Origin: JACMNW01 sp963708425
GTDB lineage: Bacteria > Pseudomonadota > Alphaproteobacteria > Rhodobacterales > Rhodobacteraceae
Assembly: GCA_963708425.1 (NCBI GenBank)
Contig: OY970206.1
Location: 2,728,001-2,792,000, forward strand
DNA length: 64,000 bases
Reading direction: 5' to 3'
Position 1 is the stretch's first letter. Every line of letters starts with the position of its first letter. Both the position numbers and the translations under genes were made by a program. The notes under the pieces were generated by a model. That model did no database searches, was not told the origin of the DNA, and saw nothing but the letters and a program-made list of their open reading frames with translations. Shown piece after piece: positions 18,406 through 26,108 of this stretch.

Positions 18406-19194
18406 ATGCGCACGGGTGCAGTGAAACCAACTTGGGTTGTCGACAAGGAACGCGCCAAACGGCAGGCGGCCAGCGAAACCGTGTGGCTGTTCGGCCTGCA
18501 TGCGGTGCGCGATGCGTTGTTGAATCCGGCCCGCAAAAAACTGCGCCTGGTGCTGACAAAGAACGCCGCCGACAAGTTGGAATATGCGCTAGCGGCAGGC
18601 GGAATCGCGCCCGAGATTGTTGAACCGCGGCAATTTGATGTGCCCATTGACGAAGGGTCGGTGCATCAAGGGGCGGCACTGGAAGTGAAGCCGTTGCAAT
18701 GGGGCAGTCTGGAAGACGTCTGTATCGAAGGGGCAGGATTGCCACTTGTCGTTTTGTTGGACCGGGTGACAGACCCGCACAATGTGGGGGCCGTTCTAAG
18801 GTCGGCCGAGGTATTTGGCGCGCGGGCGGTGATCGCACCGCAACGTCATTCCGCACCCGAAACCGGCGCGCTAGCCAAGACAGCCAGCGGTGCGCTGGAA
18901 CGCCAGCCATATCTGCGGGTGACCAACCTTTCGGACGCGATGGAAGCGTTGAAATCCATGGGCTATCTGCTCATCGGGCTGGACGGCGAAGGGACCCAGA
19001 CGTTGGATGAGGTGCTGGCTTTGGCCGGGCACCGCGCGGTTGGGCTGGTGTTGGGGGCCGAAGGGCCGGGCTTGCGGGATAAGACCCGCGACACCTGTGA
19101 TCATCTGGTGCGCATTCCTGCTGCGGGACCATTCGGATCGCTGAACGTATCGAACGCGGCGGCGGTCGCACTTTATGCGGCTGCAACACGGTGA
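18406..19194 (+). CDS. rlmB: 23S rRNA (guanosine-2'-O-)-methyltransferase RlmB-like (TrmH/SpoU family)
   Basis: This SpoU-family methylase has an N-terminal substrate-binding domain (VWLFGLHAVRDALLNP) and the knotted SAM-binding domain. The three family motifs are present: LDRVTDPHNVGAVLRSAEVFGA (motif 1, cited by its key residues DPxNxGAxxRSA), VLGAEGPGL (motif 2) and IPAAGPFGSLNVSNAAAVALY (motif 3, key residues SLNVS). It probably modifies G2251 of 23S rRNA, or is a related tRNA/rRNA 2'-O-methylase. ATG at 18406 is preferred; ATG 18394 and TTG 18373 are in frame, so the exact start is open. Confidence 0.9.
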   Translation: MRTGAVKPTWVVDKERAKRQAASETVWLFGLHAVRDALLNPARKKLRLVLTKNAADKLEYALAAGGIAPEIVEPRQFDVPIDEGSVHQGAALEVKPLQWGSLEDVCIEGAGLPLVVLLDRVTDPHNVGAVLRSAEVFGARAVIAPQRHSAPETGALAKTASGALERQPYLRVTNLSDAMEALKSMGYLLIGLDGEGTQTLDEVLALAGHRAVGLVLGAEGPGLRDKTRDTCDHLVRIPAAGPFGSLNVSNAAAVALYAAATR

Positions 19195-19251
19195 TCACAT
19201 CTTCGCGACCGACCCTTTTTTTGCCACATAGGGTATCTATGTCACAAGGTA

Positions 19252-19336
19252 TAGATGCAGGGCTGGAACTCCTGCACCTTATTCACTGTCCCTCGTTCCG
19301 CGACTTGCGCCCGGCCATTGGCTCGGGCGCTTTTTT
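19252..19336 (+). ncRNA. Candidate small RNA with terminator
   Basis: A short stretch with two hairpins: a 6-bp stem at 19256-19261/19271-19276 enclosing a 9-base loop that runs into CUCC, and a strong terminator (19307-19313/19324-19330 with an inner GCC/GGC stem) followed by six T residues at 19331-19336. TATAGA at 19251-19255 region could serve as a -10 element but the -35 is weak. It may be a small RNA or an attenuator ahead of the CoA-binding gene. I do not recognise a known family. Confidence 0.3.
19307..19336 (+). terminator. Rho-independent terminator between rlmB-like and CoA-binding genes
   Basis: A GC-rich 7-bp stem with an inner 3-bp extension and a one-base bulge is followed by six T residues at 19331-19336. 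It sits only about 18 bases before the likely start of the next gene, which is why an attenuator or small RNA is considered. Confidence 0.75.
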
Positions 19337-19353
19337 GCGAATTGGACGCTGTC

Positions 19354-19773
19354 TTGCAAAATAGCGACGACGAATTGCGCGGTATTCTGACCGCGACAAA
19401 GGTGATTGCCGTTGTCGGCTGGTCGCCCAATCCTGACCGTCCCAGCCACCGGGTGGCAGCGTTTCTTGCGGCTAAGGGCTACCGGGTTATCCCGGTCAAT
19501 CCAGGGCAGGCGGGCCAGCTGGCCTTGGGCGAAGTGGTGCGCGCCAGCCTTTCCGACATACCCGAGCACGTCGATATGGTCGATATCTTCCGCAGGTCCG
19601 AAGAGGTGGGGCCAGTGGTCGACGAAGCTTTGCGCGTTTTGCCAGGGTTGAAGACAATCTGGATGCAGCTGGGGGTGGAAAACGAAGTTGCCGCGGCGCA
19701 GGCGCAGGCTGCGGGTGTGGCTGTGGTGATGAACCGCTGCCCCGCGATCGAGATACCTAGGCTGGGGCTTTAA
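19354..19773 (+). CDS. CoA-binding domain protein (YccU-like)
   Basis: A Rossmann-fold CoA-binding protein of about 139 residues. The pattern is VIAVVGWSPNPDRPSHRVAAFLAAKGYRVIPVNPG, then IPEHVDMVDIFRRSEEVGPVVDEAL, IWMQLGVENE and MNRCPAIE. Family members are small, soluble and of unknown function. The true start is uncertain: TTG at 19354 is preceded by GGA and gives the usual length, while TTG at 19342 directly abuts the terminator, and an upstream in-frame ATG at 19255 would translate through the terminator. Confidence 0.85.
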   Translation: MQNSDDELRGILTATKVIAVVGWSPNPDRPSHRVAAFLAAKGYRVIPVNPGQAGQLALGEVVRASLSDIPEHVDMVDIFRRSEEVGPVVDEALRVLPGLKTIWMQLGVENEVAAAQAQAAGVAVVMNRCPAIEIPRLGL

Positions 19774-19851
19774 CGATGTGAAATCCTTTGCGCGGCGGTT
19801 GAGGGGTTCTTTACCGTCGTTCCGACCGCCAATCCTCCAGTCGGTTTGGAA

Positions 19852-20139
19852 TCAGACCCGCGTAAGCCGAACGGGTGCAGTCGGGCCGCGACGGATCACG
19901 CCTTTAGCTTCTTGATCCAGCTGCACGGCCTTGGCCCACCATCCGGCCTTGGCACCGCCCGGAAACAACGCTTGCGGCAGTGACGGGATCAGCGCCTTTT
20001 GTATTTCGGCTGGGGTGGCACCAATGCCCGATGTCGGCACATGAGCGAGATAGGCTTTGCGCATGGCTTCGAACTTTTCGGCATCAACCGAATATGTTTT
20101 GCCGGGTTGCAGGACATTTTCGATCTTCATCATAGGCAT
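19852..20139 (-). CDS. Conserved small protein (DUF6958-like)
   Basis: A protein of about 95 residues with the recognisable pattern MKIENVLQPGKTYSVDAEKF, LPQALFPGGAKAGWWAKAVQLDLEAKG-like (here QLDQEAKGVI). The family is widespread, small and uncharacterised. The start at 20139 is chosen because GGAG lies 8 bases upstream; in-frame ATGs at 20166, 20133 and 20130 also exist. It has no obvious operon partner. Confidence 0.7.
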   Translation of the reverse strand: MPMMKIENVLQPGKTYSVDAEKFEAMRKAYLAHVPTSGIGATPAEIQKALIPSLPQALFPGGAKAGWWAKAVQLDQEAKGVIRRGPTAPVRLTRV

Positions 20140-20220
20140 GGAGATTGCTCCGATGGTTTTCGTCATCGGACAAAGAAAATCCCAAGAGGGAGATTTTGCA
20201 AGATAATTGATGGTAGCGGC

Positions 20221-20529
20221 TTAGCGCGATGCTTTTTCGGCGATCCCCGACTTGCCTTCACGGCGTTCAAGTTCGGCCATAACATCGGCCAATGTAACAT
20301 CGCGGGCGGCCAGCATCACCAGCAGGTGGTAGATCACATCCGCCGCCTCAGCCGTTAACTTTGCGCGGTCGCCTTTTACCGCCTCGATGATCGCCTCGAT
20401 GGCTTCTTCGCCGAATTTCTCGGCGCATTTCTCCGGGCCGGAGGCCAGAAGCTTTGCCGTCCAGCTGGTGTCGGGATCAGCAGCTTTGCGGGCCGAGATT
20501 GTGGCGGCGAGGCGGTCTAGTGCGGTCAT
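20221..20529 (-). CDS. hisE: Phosphoribosyl-ATP pyrophosphatase HisE
   Basis: A 102-residue enzyme that hydrolyses phosphoribosyl-ATP to phosphoribosyl-AMP, the second step of histidine synthesis. Motifs: RLAATISARKAADPDTSWTAKL, KFGEEAIEAIIEAVKG and the segment AADVIYHLLVMLAARDV. The start overlaps the hisF stop by 4 bases (ATGA), so hisF and hisE are translationally coupled. HisE is separate from HisI, as usual in Alphaproteobacteria. Confidence 0.96.
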   Translation of the reverse strand: MTALDRLAATISARKAADPDTSWTAKLLASGPEKCAEKFGEEAIEAIIEAVKGDRAKLTAEAADVIYHLLVMLAARDVTLADVMAELERREGKSGIAEKASR

Positions 20530-21287
20530 GTCAGCCTCATCGGGATGCCTGCGGCGGCCATGTGAGCCTTGGCCTGCGCGATGGTGAAATCGCCAAAGTG
20601 AAAGATGGAAGCCGCAAGCACGGCGGATGCGTGGCCAAGTTTTACGCCGTCGACAAGGTGATCAAGTGTGCCAACGCCGCCGCTGGCAATGACCGGGATG
20701 CTGACTGCATCCGATATGGCGCGGGTCAGGGGCAGGTTGAAGCCTTGCTTGGTGCCGTCGCGGTCCATGCTGGTTAGCAAAATCTCACCGGCACCTTTGG
20801 CGGCAACAGTGCGGGCAAATTCGACGGCGTCAATGCCAGTGGCGCGGCGTCCGCCATGGGTGAATATTTCCCACTTTCCGGGGCGTACGGTTTTGGCGTC
20901 GATTGCCACCACGATGCATTGACTGCCAAAGCGATCAGCAGCGGCGGCCACAACATCGGGGTTTGCCACAGCAGCGGAATTGAACGACACCTTGTCGGCC
21001 CCAGCCAACAGCAATGCGCGCACGTCTTCATGTGTCCGCACGCCGCCCCCGACAGTAAGGGGCATGAAACACTGCTCGGCCGTGCGGGTGACCAGATCAA
21101 ACATCGTGCCACGGTTTTCTTCGGTTGCCATGATGTCCAGAAAACACAACTCATCCGCACCCGCCGCATCGTAGGCGCGGGCCGCTTCGACCGGATCGCC
21201 TGCATCACGCAGATCAACAAAGTTGACGCCCTTGACCACACGGCCATTGGCAACGTCTAAACAGGGGATGATCCGAGTTTTAAGCAT
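20526..21287 (-). CDS. hisF: Imidazole glycerol phosphate synthase cyclase subunit HisF
   Basis: A 253-residue TIM barrel that, with HisH, converts PRFAR to imidazole glycerol phosphate and AICAR. Diagnostic segments: MLKTRIIPCLDVANGRVVKGVNF with the catalytic Asp near residue 11, GGGVRTHEDVRALLLAGADKV, and ILLTSMDRDGTKQGFN with the second catalytic Asp near residue 130. It lies 115 bases downstream of hisA and overlaps hisE. Confidence 0.97.
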   Translation of the reverse strand: MLKTRIIPCLDVANGRVVKGVNFVDLRDAGDPVEAARAYDAAGADELCFLDIMATEENRGTMFDLVTRTAEQCFMPLTVGGGVRTHEDVRALLLAGADKVSFNSAAVANPDVVAAAADRFGSQCIVVAIDAKTVRPGKWEIFTHGGRRATGIDAVEFARTVAAKGAGEILLTSMDRDGTKQGFNLPLTRAISDAVSIPVIASGGVGTLDHLVDGVKLGHASAVLAASIFHFGDFTIAQAKAHMAAAGIPMRLT

Positions 21288-21333
21288 TGGGCCCTCGATT
21301 GTTTTTGTCGTAGCCTAGGGTGCGGCTAGAAGA

Positions 21334-21354
21334 AAGGGGGCTTTCTGCCCCCTT
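21334..21354. terminator. Hairpin in the hisA-hisF gap
   Basis: An 8-bp perfect stem (21334-21341 with 21347-21354) has a 5-base loop. On the minus strand it is followed by TTTCTTC, a weak U-tract. It could be a leaky terminator, a processing site or a stabiliser between hisA and hisF. Confidence 0.45.
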
Positions 21355-21402
21355 GCCGCTGCGCGTCTCACCCCCGAGGATATTTTGCAGATGCGATGCT
21401 TG

Positions 21403-22122
21403 TCAGGATTTCAGGATGGTCAGTGCCGCCGCCAGATCAATTGCCCCATCATAAAGCGCGCGACCCGAGATCGCGCCTGCGATAACACCAGTATCGCGCA
21501 GGGCGATCAGATCGGCCATGGATGACACGCCGCCCGAGGCGATGACCGGGATTGTCACCGCGCGGGCTAGGGCCTCAGTCGCGTCGATGTTGGGGCCCTG
21601 CATTGCACCGTCACGGTCAATGTCGGTGTAGATGATGGCGGCGACGCCAGCATCTTCAAAGCTGCGGGCAAGGTCGGTGGCGTGGATGGTGGTTTCCGTC
21701 GCCCAGCCTTTGGTTGCGACAAAACCTTTGCGAGCATCGATGCCAACGGAAACTAGGCCAGGAAAGGCGTTTGCCGCATCGCGCACCAGTTTGGGGTTTT
21801 CCACTGCGACGGTGCCGAGGATGACGCGGGCCAGACCCTTTTCCAGCCACATCGCAATTGTCGCCATATCCCTGATGCCGCCACCGAGTTGAGCAGGCAC
21901 ATTAATGCGGGCCAGAATGGCCTCAACCGCTTTGGCGTTAACCGGTGCGCCCGCGAATGCGCCGTTCAGGTCAACCAGATGCAACCAATCGCAGCCCGCC
22001 GCCTGAAACGCCGCAGCTTGCGCCGCCGGATCATCGCCAAAGACCGTAGCAGCCTCCATTTCGCCGCGCAGAAGCCGCACGCATTGGCCATCCTTCAGAT
22101 CAATGGCGGGGTAAAGGATCAT
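21403..22122 (-). CDS. hisA: ProFAR isomerase HisA
   Basis: This TIM-barrel enzyme isomerises ProFAR to PRFAR. The ATG at 22122 gives the usual 239 residues starting MILYPAIDLKDGQCVRLLRG; the frame is open further upstream but that stretch has no family resemblance. Other motifs: QLGGGIRDMATI, VSVGIDARKGFVATKGW, YTDIDRDGAMQGPN with the second catalytic Asp, and IASGGVSSMADL. It lies 115 bases upstream of hisF on the same strand. Confidence 0.96.
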   Translation of the reverse strand: MILYPAIDLKDGQCVRLLRGEMEAATVFGDDPAAQAAAFQAAGCDWLHLVDLNGAFAGAPVNAKAVEAILARINVPAQLGGGIRDMATIAMWLEKGLARVILGTVAVENPKLVRDAANAFPGLVSVGIDARKGFVATKGWATETTIHATDLARSFEDAGVAAIIYTDIDRDGAMQGPNIDATEALARAVTIPVIASGGVSSMADLIALRDTGVIAGAISGRALYDGAIDLAAALTILKS

Positions 22123-22281
22123 GATGCAGGCTCCGGGGGGGGGGTAAGCGATGTGTTGGGTCTTACGCAGCCGGGGGCCGCTTGCCAAGGGGGGCGTGCT
22201 CCGGGTTGGACCCCACGTCATGCTTGCCACAAAGCCCGGTTGTCGGACAGGATGTCGCGACCTTGAGGGAGGAGTTCAACC

Positions 22282-22671
22282 ATGAAGACATTCGCACTTG
22301 TAGCAGCAGTGATATTTGTGGCCGGAGCCGCGTTTGCCGACCCGGTTGAAGGGGTGTGGCAGACCAAGAAAGACGATAATGGCAATTTCGGCCATGTCGA
22401 GGTCAAGCCTTGCGGCCCGGCGTTTTGCGGCACGCTGATAAAGTCGTTTGATTCGTCGGGTGCGCCAACGGAAAGCCCGAATATCGGCCGCAAGATCATC
22501 TGGGATATGGTCGCTTACGGCGACGGCGCTTATGACGACGGCAAGGTTTATTCGCCGGACCGCGACAAGACGTACAACTCGGACATGCAGCTTACAGGTG
22601 ACAAGCTGGCTGTGCGCGGTTGCGTGTTGGGTATTTGCCGCGACGGTGGCACCTGGAGCCGGGTCAAGTAA
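22282..22671 (+). CDS. DUF2147 periplasmic protein
   Basis: A 129-residue exported protein. The signal peptide MKTFALVAAVIFVAGAAFA is followed by the DUF2147 core: DPVEGVWQTKKDDNG, VEVKPCGPAFCGTLI, KIIWDMVAYGDGAYDDGKVYSP and the C-terminal LRGC-like segment (AVRGCVLGICRDGGTWSRV). Four cysteines may form disulfides. Function is unknown. It is often found among his genes in Rhodobacteraceae; here it diverges from hisA across 159 bases. GGGAGGAG precedes the ATG. Confidence 0.9.
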   Translation: MKTFALVAAVIFVAGAAFADPVEGVWQTKKDDNGNFGHVEVKPCGPAFCGTLIKSFDSSGAPTESPNIGRKIIWDMVAYGDGAYDDGKVYSPDRDKTYNSDMQLTGDKLAVRGCVLGICRDGGTWSRVK

Positions 22672-22746
22672 GGCGCAGCTTTCGGGTTGCGGGTTTTGCC
22701 TGATCTGAGCAGATTAGCCTTCGATTGAGTGTCGGAGGCATGTTTG

Positions 22747-23631
22747 ATGACGGGCAGAAACTGGCTGCTGCTGATGGTCCTGTCTCTGTTGTGGGGCGGA
22801 TCGTTCTTTTTCGTTGAAGTCGCCCTTCAAGGTCTGCCGGTTCTAAGCATCGTCTGGTTCAGGGTGGCCCTTGCCGCGCTGTTTCTGGCGGTGTCGCTGT
22901 TTTTGACGCGGACGCCGATACCGCGCGGTCGCGAAGTTTGGCTTGCGCTTTTGATGATGGGGTTTCTGAACAACGCCGTGCCGTTCACGCTGTTTGTTCT
23001 GGCGCAGGGGCAGATCAGCGGGTCATTGGCGGCGATCCTGAATGCCACGACGCCGTTGTTCACTGTTATTGTGGCGCACCTTGCGACAGGGGACGAACGG
23101 GCAGGGCCGGGTAAGCTGTTCGGCCTTGTGTTCGGTTTTTCCGGCGTTCTGGTGATGATGGCGGGGGCCGAAACGGGTGGCGCGCTGGCGGCCAAAGCCG
23201 CGTGTCTTGTTGCAGCGGTTTCCTATGCGTTTGCAGGCGTTTGGGGGCGGCGTTTCAGGCGGATGGGGGTTGCACCCTTGGCCACAGCTTTTGGCCAAGT
23301 TGCGGCGTCCAGCGCGCTATTGGCACCGATTTGGCTGTTCGTCGACCGGCCATGGACGCTTGATACGCCTGCGGTGCCGGTTGTGCTGGCAGTGCTGGGG
23401 ATAGCGGCCTTTTCGACGGCATTGGCCTATCTGGTCTATTTTCAGATCTTGGCGTCAGCCGGTGCGACGAATCTGTCGCTCGTCACATTTCTGATCCCGG
23501 TCAGTGCTACCGGACTTGGCGTGCTGCTGCTGGGCGAAGTGTTGTCGCTGAACGAGGTGATGGGGTTCGGCTTGATCGCGTTTGGACTGGCGGCGATTGA
23601 TGGGAGGGTATGGCGATGGGCAAAAGCATGA
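22747..23631 (+). CDS. DMT superfamily (EamA) transporter
   Basis: A 294-residue inner-membrane protein with about ten hydrophobic segments and two EamA repeats. The opening LLWGGSFFFVEVALQGLP and the second repeat (GAGTN-like ASAGATNLSLVTFLIPVSATGLGVLLLGE) are typical. Members export or import metabolites such as amino acids. The ATG at 22747 is chosen because GGAG lies 8 bases upstream. Its stop overlaps the following Ada-domain start (ATGA at 23628-23631). Substrate unknown. Confidence 0.88.
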   Translation: MTGRNWLLLMVLSLLWGGSFFFVEVALQGLPVLSIVWFRVALAALFLAVSLFLTRTPIPRGREVWLALLMMGFLNNAVPFTLFVLAQGQISGSLAAILNATTPLFTVIVAHLATGDERAGPGKLFGLVFGFSGVLVMMAGAETGGALAAKAACLVAAVSYAFAGVWGRRFRRMGVAPLATAFGQVAASSALLAPIWLFVDRPWTLDTPAVPVVLAVLGIAAFSTALAYLVYFQILASAGATNLSLVTFLIPVSATGLGVLLLGEVLSLNEVMGFGLIAFGLAAIDGRVWRWAKA

Positions 23632-24014
23632 CAACATCGGCAGGACGAATGATGGAGGATGCAGATTGGGCCACCCTTCTGGCACGCAGCCCAACAACAA
23701 TCCTTTACGGGGTGGTCACCACCGGGATTGTCTGCCGCCCCGGTTGCCCCGCCCGCACACCACTGCGACAGAACGTGCGGCTGTTTGGGAATGTGGACGA
23801 GGCGATCCGCGCCGGGTTTCGGCCCTGCAAACGCTGTCAGCCGAATACCGACCAGCCGGTTTCGCGCGCCAATGCCTCTACTGCCGCCGTGCCCAGTTTG
23901 GAATTGCCTTGCGCGTTCAACCCCGGCGACCAGACGGCAATTGACGCGCGGCCGGGGGCGATGACCAAAATGCCGCCGCCCACGCCGGATTTGCCGGGCA
24001 GGCCTACGGAATAG
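23628..24014 (+). pseudogene. Ada metal-binding domain fragment
   Basis: Residues about 8-68 match the N-terminal Ada zinc/methyl-phosphotriester repair domain: LYGVVTTGIVCRPGCPARTPLRQNVRLFGNVDEAIRAGFRPCKRCQPN, quoted by its key elements VCRPGCPxRTP and GFRPCKRC; all four zinc cysteines are present. The domain ends at about 23840, exactly where the convergent glsA gene begins, and the remaining frame to 24014 is only glsA antisense. Ada proteins normally continue into an AraC-type HTH or a methyltransferase, and both are missing. It is probably a truncated remnant, possibly still expressed since it is coupled to the transporter stop. Confidence 0.6.
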
Positions 24015-24748
24015 GCAAACTCGCCCGAGCCGTCGTAATGGCCGCAGGTCATCATCAGTGCATTGATCCGCCGCACGCGGGCAGGCGATACGAGACGTGG
24101 GCATCCCGGCGCGTTGATCAGGAAACGGCCTGCGCGGGCCAGTTGCAAACAGGTCATCTCGACCGCGCATTGATGCACATAGGTGCCGATCGTCAGTGCC
24201 GCCGGATTGCGCAAATTGCCCATCGCCGCCATGAACTCGGCCAGCGCCATGTTGCGGTGCGCTGTCGCTTGTTCGGATCGAGCAACGGCGGCGTTGATGT
24301 GAATGTCATCATCGCCCGCCGCCATGCGGATGAAGCGCAGAATTTCACCCAGAACCTCGCGTGGGGCATGCCCTGAAAGGATCGCGTCGGTGACGGCAAT
24401 AGCACCCGCGTTGACAAAAGGGTTTCGCGGGATGCCGCGTTCTTGTTCCAGTTGCAGGATGGAATTGAAGGCAAGGCCGGAGGGCTCACGTCCGACCCTA
24501 TCCCATAGCTGATCGCCAAGCCTGCCAAGGGCAATAGCTAGCGTGAATACCTTTGAGATGGATTGAATTGAAAACGGCACTGCTGCGTCGCCAGCAAAGA
24601 ATTCTTCACCGGACGCCAGGGCTACCGCGATGCCAAATTGCGCGGGGTCAATGCTTGCAAGTTCGGGAATATAGCTGGCAACTGTTCCCCGGTCTGTGAA
24701 ATTCCGCATATCTTGCGCAACCCAGTCCAGCAGGCGTTGCATATCCAT
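23837..24748 (-). CDS. glsA: Glutaminase A
   Basis: A 303-residue serine-dependent beta-lactamase-fold glutaminase that converts glutamine to glutamate and ammonia. Motifs: FSIQSISKVFTLAIAL with the SxxK catalytic pair, NPFVNAGAIA, and GKSGVGGGIL near the C-terminus. Its start is 3 bases after the hisH stop, so it appears to be the third gene of a hisB-hisH-glsA unit. That is unusual: HisH itself is a glutamine amidotransferase. The 3' end overlaps an Ada-domain frame on the other strand by 178 bases. Confidence 0.95.
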   Translation of the reverse strand: MDMQRLLDWVAQDMRNFTDRGTVASYIPELASIDPAQFGIAVALASGEEFFAGDAAVPFSIQSISKVFTLAIALGRLGDQLWDRVGREPSGLAFNSILQLEQERGIPRNPFVNAGAIAVTDAILSGHAPREVLGEILRFIRMAAGDDDIHINAAVARSEQATAHRNMALAEFMAAMGNLRNPAALTIGTYVHQCAVEMTCLQLARAGRFLINAPGCPRLVSPARVRRINALMMTCGHYDGSGEFAYSVGLPGKSGVGGGILVIAPGRASIAVWSPGLNAQGNSKLGTAAVEALARETGWSVFG

Positions 24749-24751
24749 GAT

Positions 24752-25390
24752 CTATGGCCGCCATGCCAGAAAATTCGCAATCAGACGCAGACCGGTTGCT
24801 TGCGATTTTTCGGGGTGGAACTGCGTGCCGACCATATTGGCGCGCCCGATGACGGCCGTGATATCGGTGCCATAATCCACATGGGCCAGCCGTTCAGCGG
24901 GGTTGTCCACGCGAAAATGGTAGGAATGCACGAAATAGGCGTGATCGCCGGTGTTGATCCCCGCCAGTACCGGATGCGGATGATCGATCACCAGATCATT
25001 CCAGCCCATATGCGGCACCTTTAGGCTCGGATTAGCCGGGACGATCTTGACGACCTCGCCCTTGATCCAGTCAAATCCGGCAGTATTGGTGTATTCCCGA
25101 CCCCAGCTTGCCATCATCTGCATGCCGACGCAGATGCCAAGAAACGGGCGACCGCCGGTAATGACCGCCTCTGATATCGCCTCGAATAAGCCACCGTAAC
25201 TGCCAAGCGCGGTGCGGCAGGCCGGGAAAGCGCCGTCGCCGGGCAGCACGATCCTGTCAGCACGCGCGACATCTTCGGGGCGCGACGAGACCAGCACATC
25301 GCCGCCACCGGTTTCCGCCGCCATCCGCTGAAACGCTTTTTCCGCCGAATGCAGATTGCTGCTGTCGTAATCGACAAGAACCGTCAACAT
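24752..25390 (-). CDS. hisH: Imidazole glycerol phosphate synthase glutaminase subunit HisH
   Basis: A 212-residue class I glutamine amidotransferase subunit that supplies ammonia to HisF. The catalytic Cys is in PFLGICVGMQMM, with the His/Glu pair in GTQFHPEKSQ. The N-terminal segment LVDYDSSNLHSAEKAF and LPGDGAFPACRTAL are conserved. It starts 3 bases downstream of hisB and ends 3 bases upstream of glsA. Confidence 0.97.
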   Translation of the reverse strand: MLTVLVDYDSSNLHSAEKAFQRMAAETGGGDVLVSSRPEDVARADRIVLPGDGAFPACRTALGSYGGLFEAISEAVITGGRPFLGICVGMQMMASWGREYTNTAGFDWIKGEVVKIVPANPSLKVPHMGWNDLVIDHPHPVLAGINTGDHAYFVHSYHFRVDNPAERLAHVDYGTDITAVIGRANMVGTQFHPEKSQATGLRLIANFLAWRP

Positions 25391-25393
25391 GCC

Positions 25394-25981
25394 TTAAAGC
25401 GCACCTTTGGTTGATGGAATTGCGCCAGCCTGCCGCGGATCATCTTCCACCGCCAGACGCAAGGCGCGGGCAACTGATTTGAACGCAGCCTCGGCGATGT
25501 GGTGGCTGTTGATGCCGTGGATCAGATCGACATGCAGGGTGATCCCGGCGTGGGTGGACAGGGCTTGGAAAAACTCGCGCACCAGTTCGGTATCGAAAGT
25601 GCCGATCTTTGGCGTCGGGAAGTTCAGGTTCCACACCAGATAGGGGCGGCCAGACAGATCCAGCGCCGTCGCCACCTGCGCATCGTCCATCGCAAGGTTG
25701 CACGACCCGTAGCGGTTGATGCCGCGCTTGTCGCCAAGGGCACGGGCAATCGCTTGCCCAAGGGCAATACCGCAGTCTTCCACTGTGTGGTGGTCATCAA
25801 TGTGCAGATCGCCCTTGGCGGTCAGAGTAATGTCGATCAGCGAGTGGCGCGACAACTGGTCCAACATGTGATCAAAGAAACCGACCCCGGATTTCACGGC
25901 GTAAATACCGGTGCCGTCCAGATTTACCGACACGGAAATGTCCGTTTCGGCGGTTTTGCGGGTGATGTCGGCCGTGCGCAT
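25394..25981 (-). CDS. hisB: Imidazoleglycerol-phosphate dehydratase HisB
   Basis: A 195-residue manganese-dependent dehydratase, sixth enzymatic step of histidine synthesis. Metal-binding motifs DHMLDQLSRHSLIDI, DDHHTVEDCGIALGQA, and HAGITLHVD...NSHHIAEAAFKSVARAL are intact. It is the monofunctional form, without the phosphatase domain found in enterobacteria. It is the first gene of the hisB-hisH-glsA cluster. Confidence 0.97.
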   Translation of the reverse strand: MRTADITRKTAETDISVSVNLDGTGIYAVKSGVGFFDHMLDQLSRHSLIDITLTAKGDLHIDDHHTVEDCGIALGQAIARALGDKRGINRYGSCNLAMDDAQVATALDLSGRPYLVWNLNFPTPKIGTFDTELVREFFQALSTHAGITLHVDLIHGINSHHIAEAAFKSVARALRLAVEDDPRQAGAIPSTKGAL

Positions 25982-26108
25982 TGCGCTCTCCCGGGTTGTT
26001 TGGCGGTGTTATGGCGCGGACGAAGGGCGCAAACAAGGCATTTGCGGGGATAAATGCGATGGTGTGACCTATCGAAAGCCGCTCTTGATGATGCCGCCAC
26101 AACACTTC

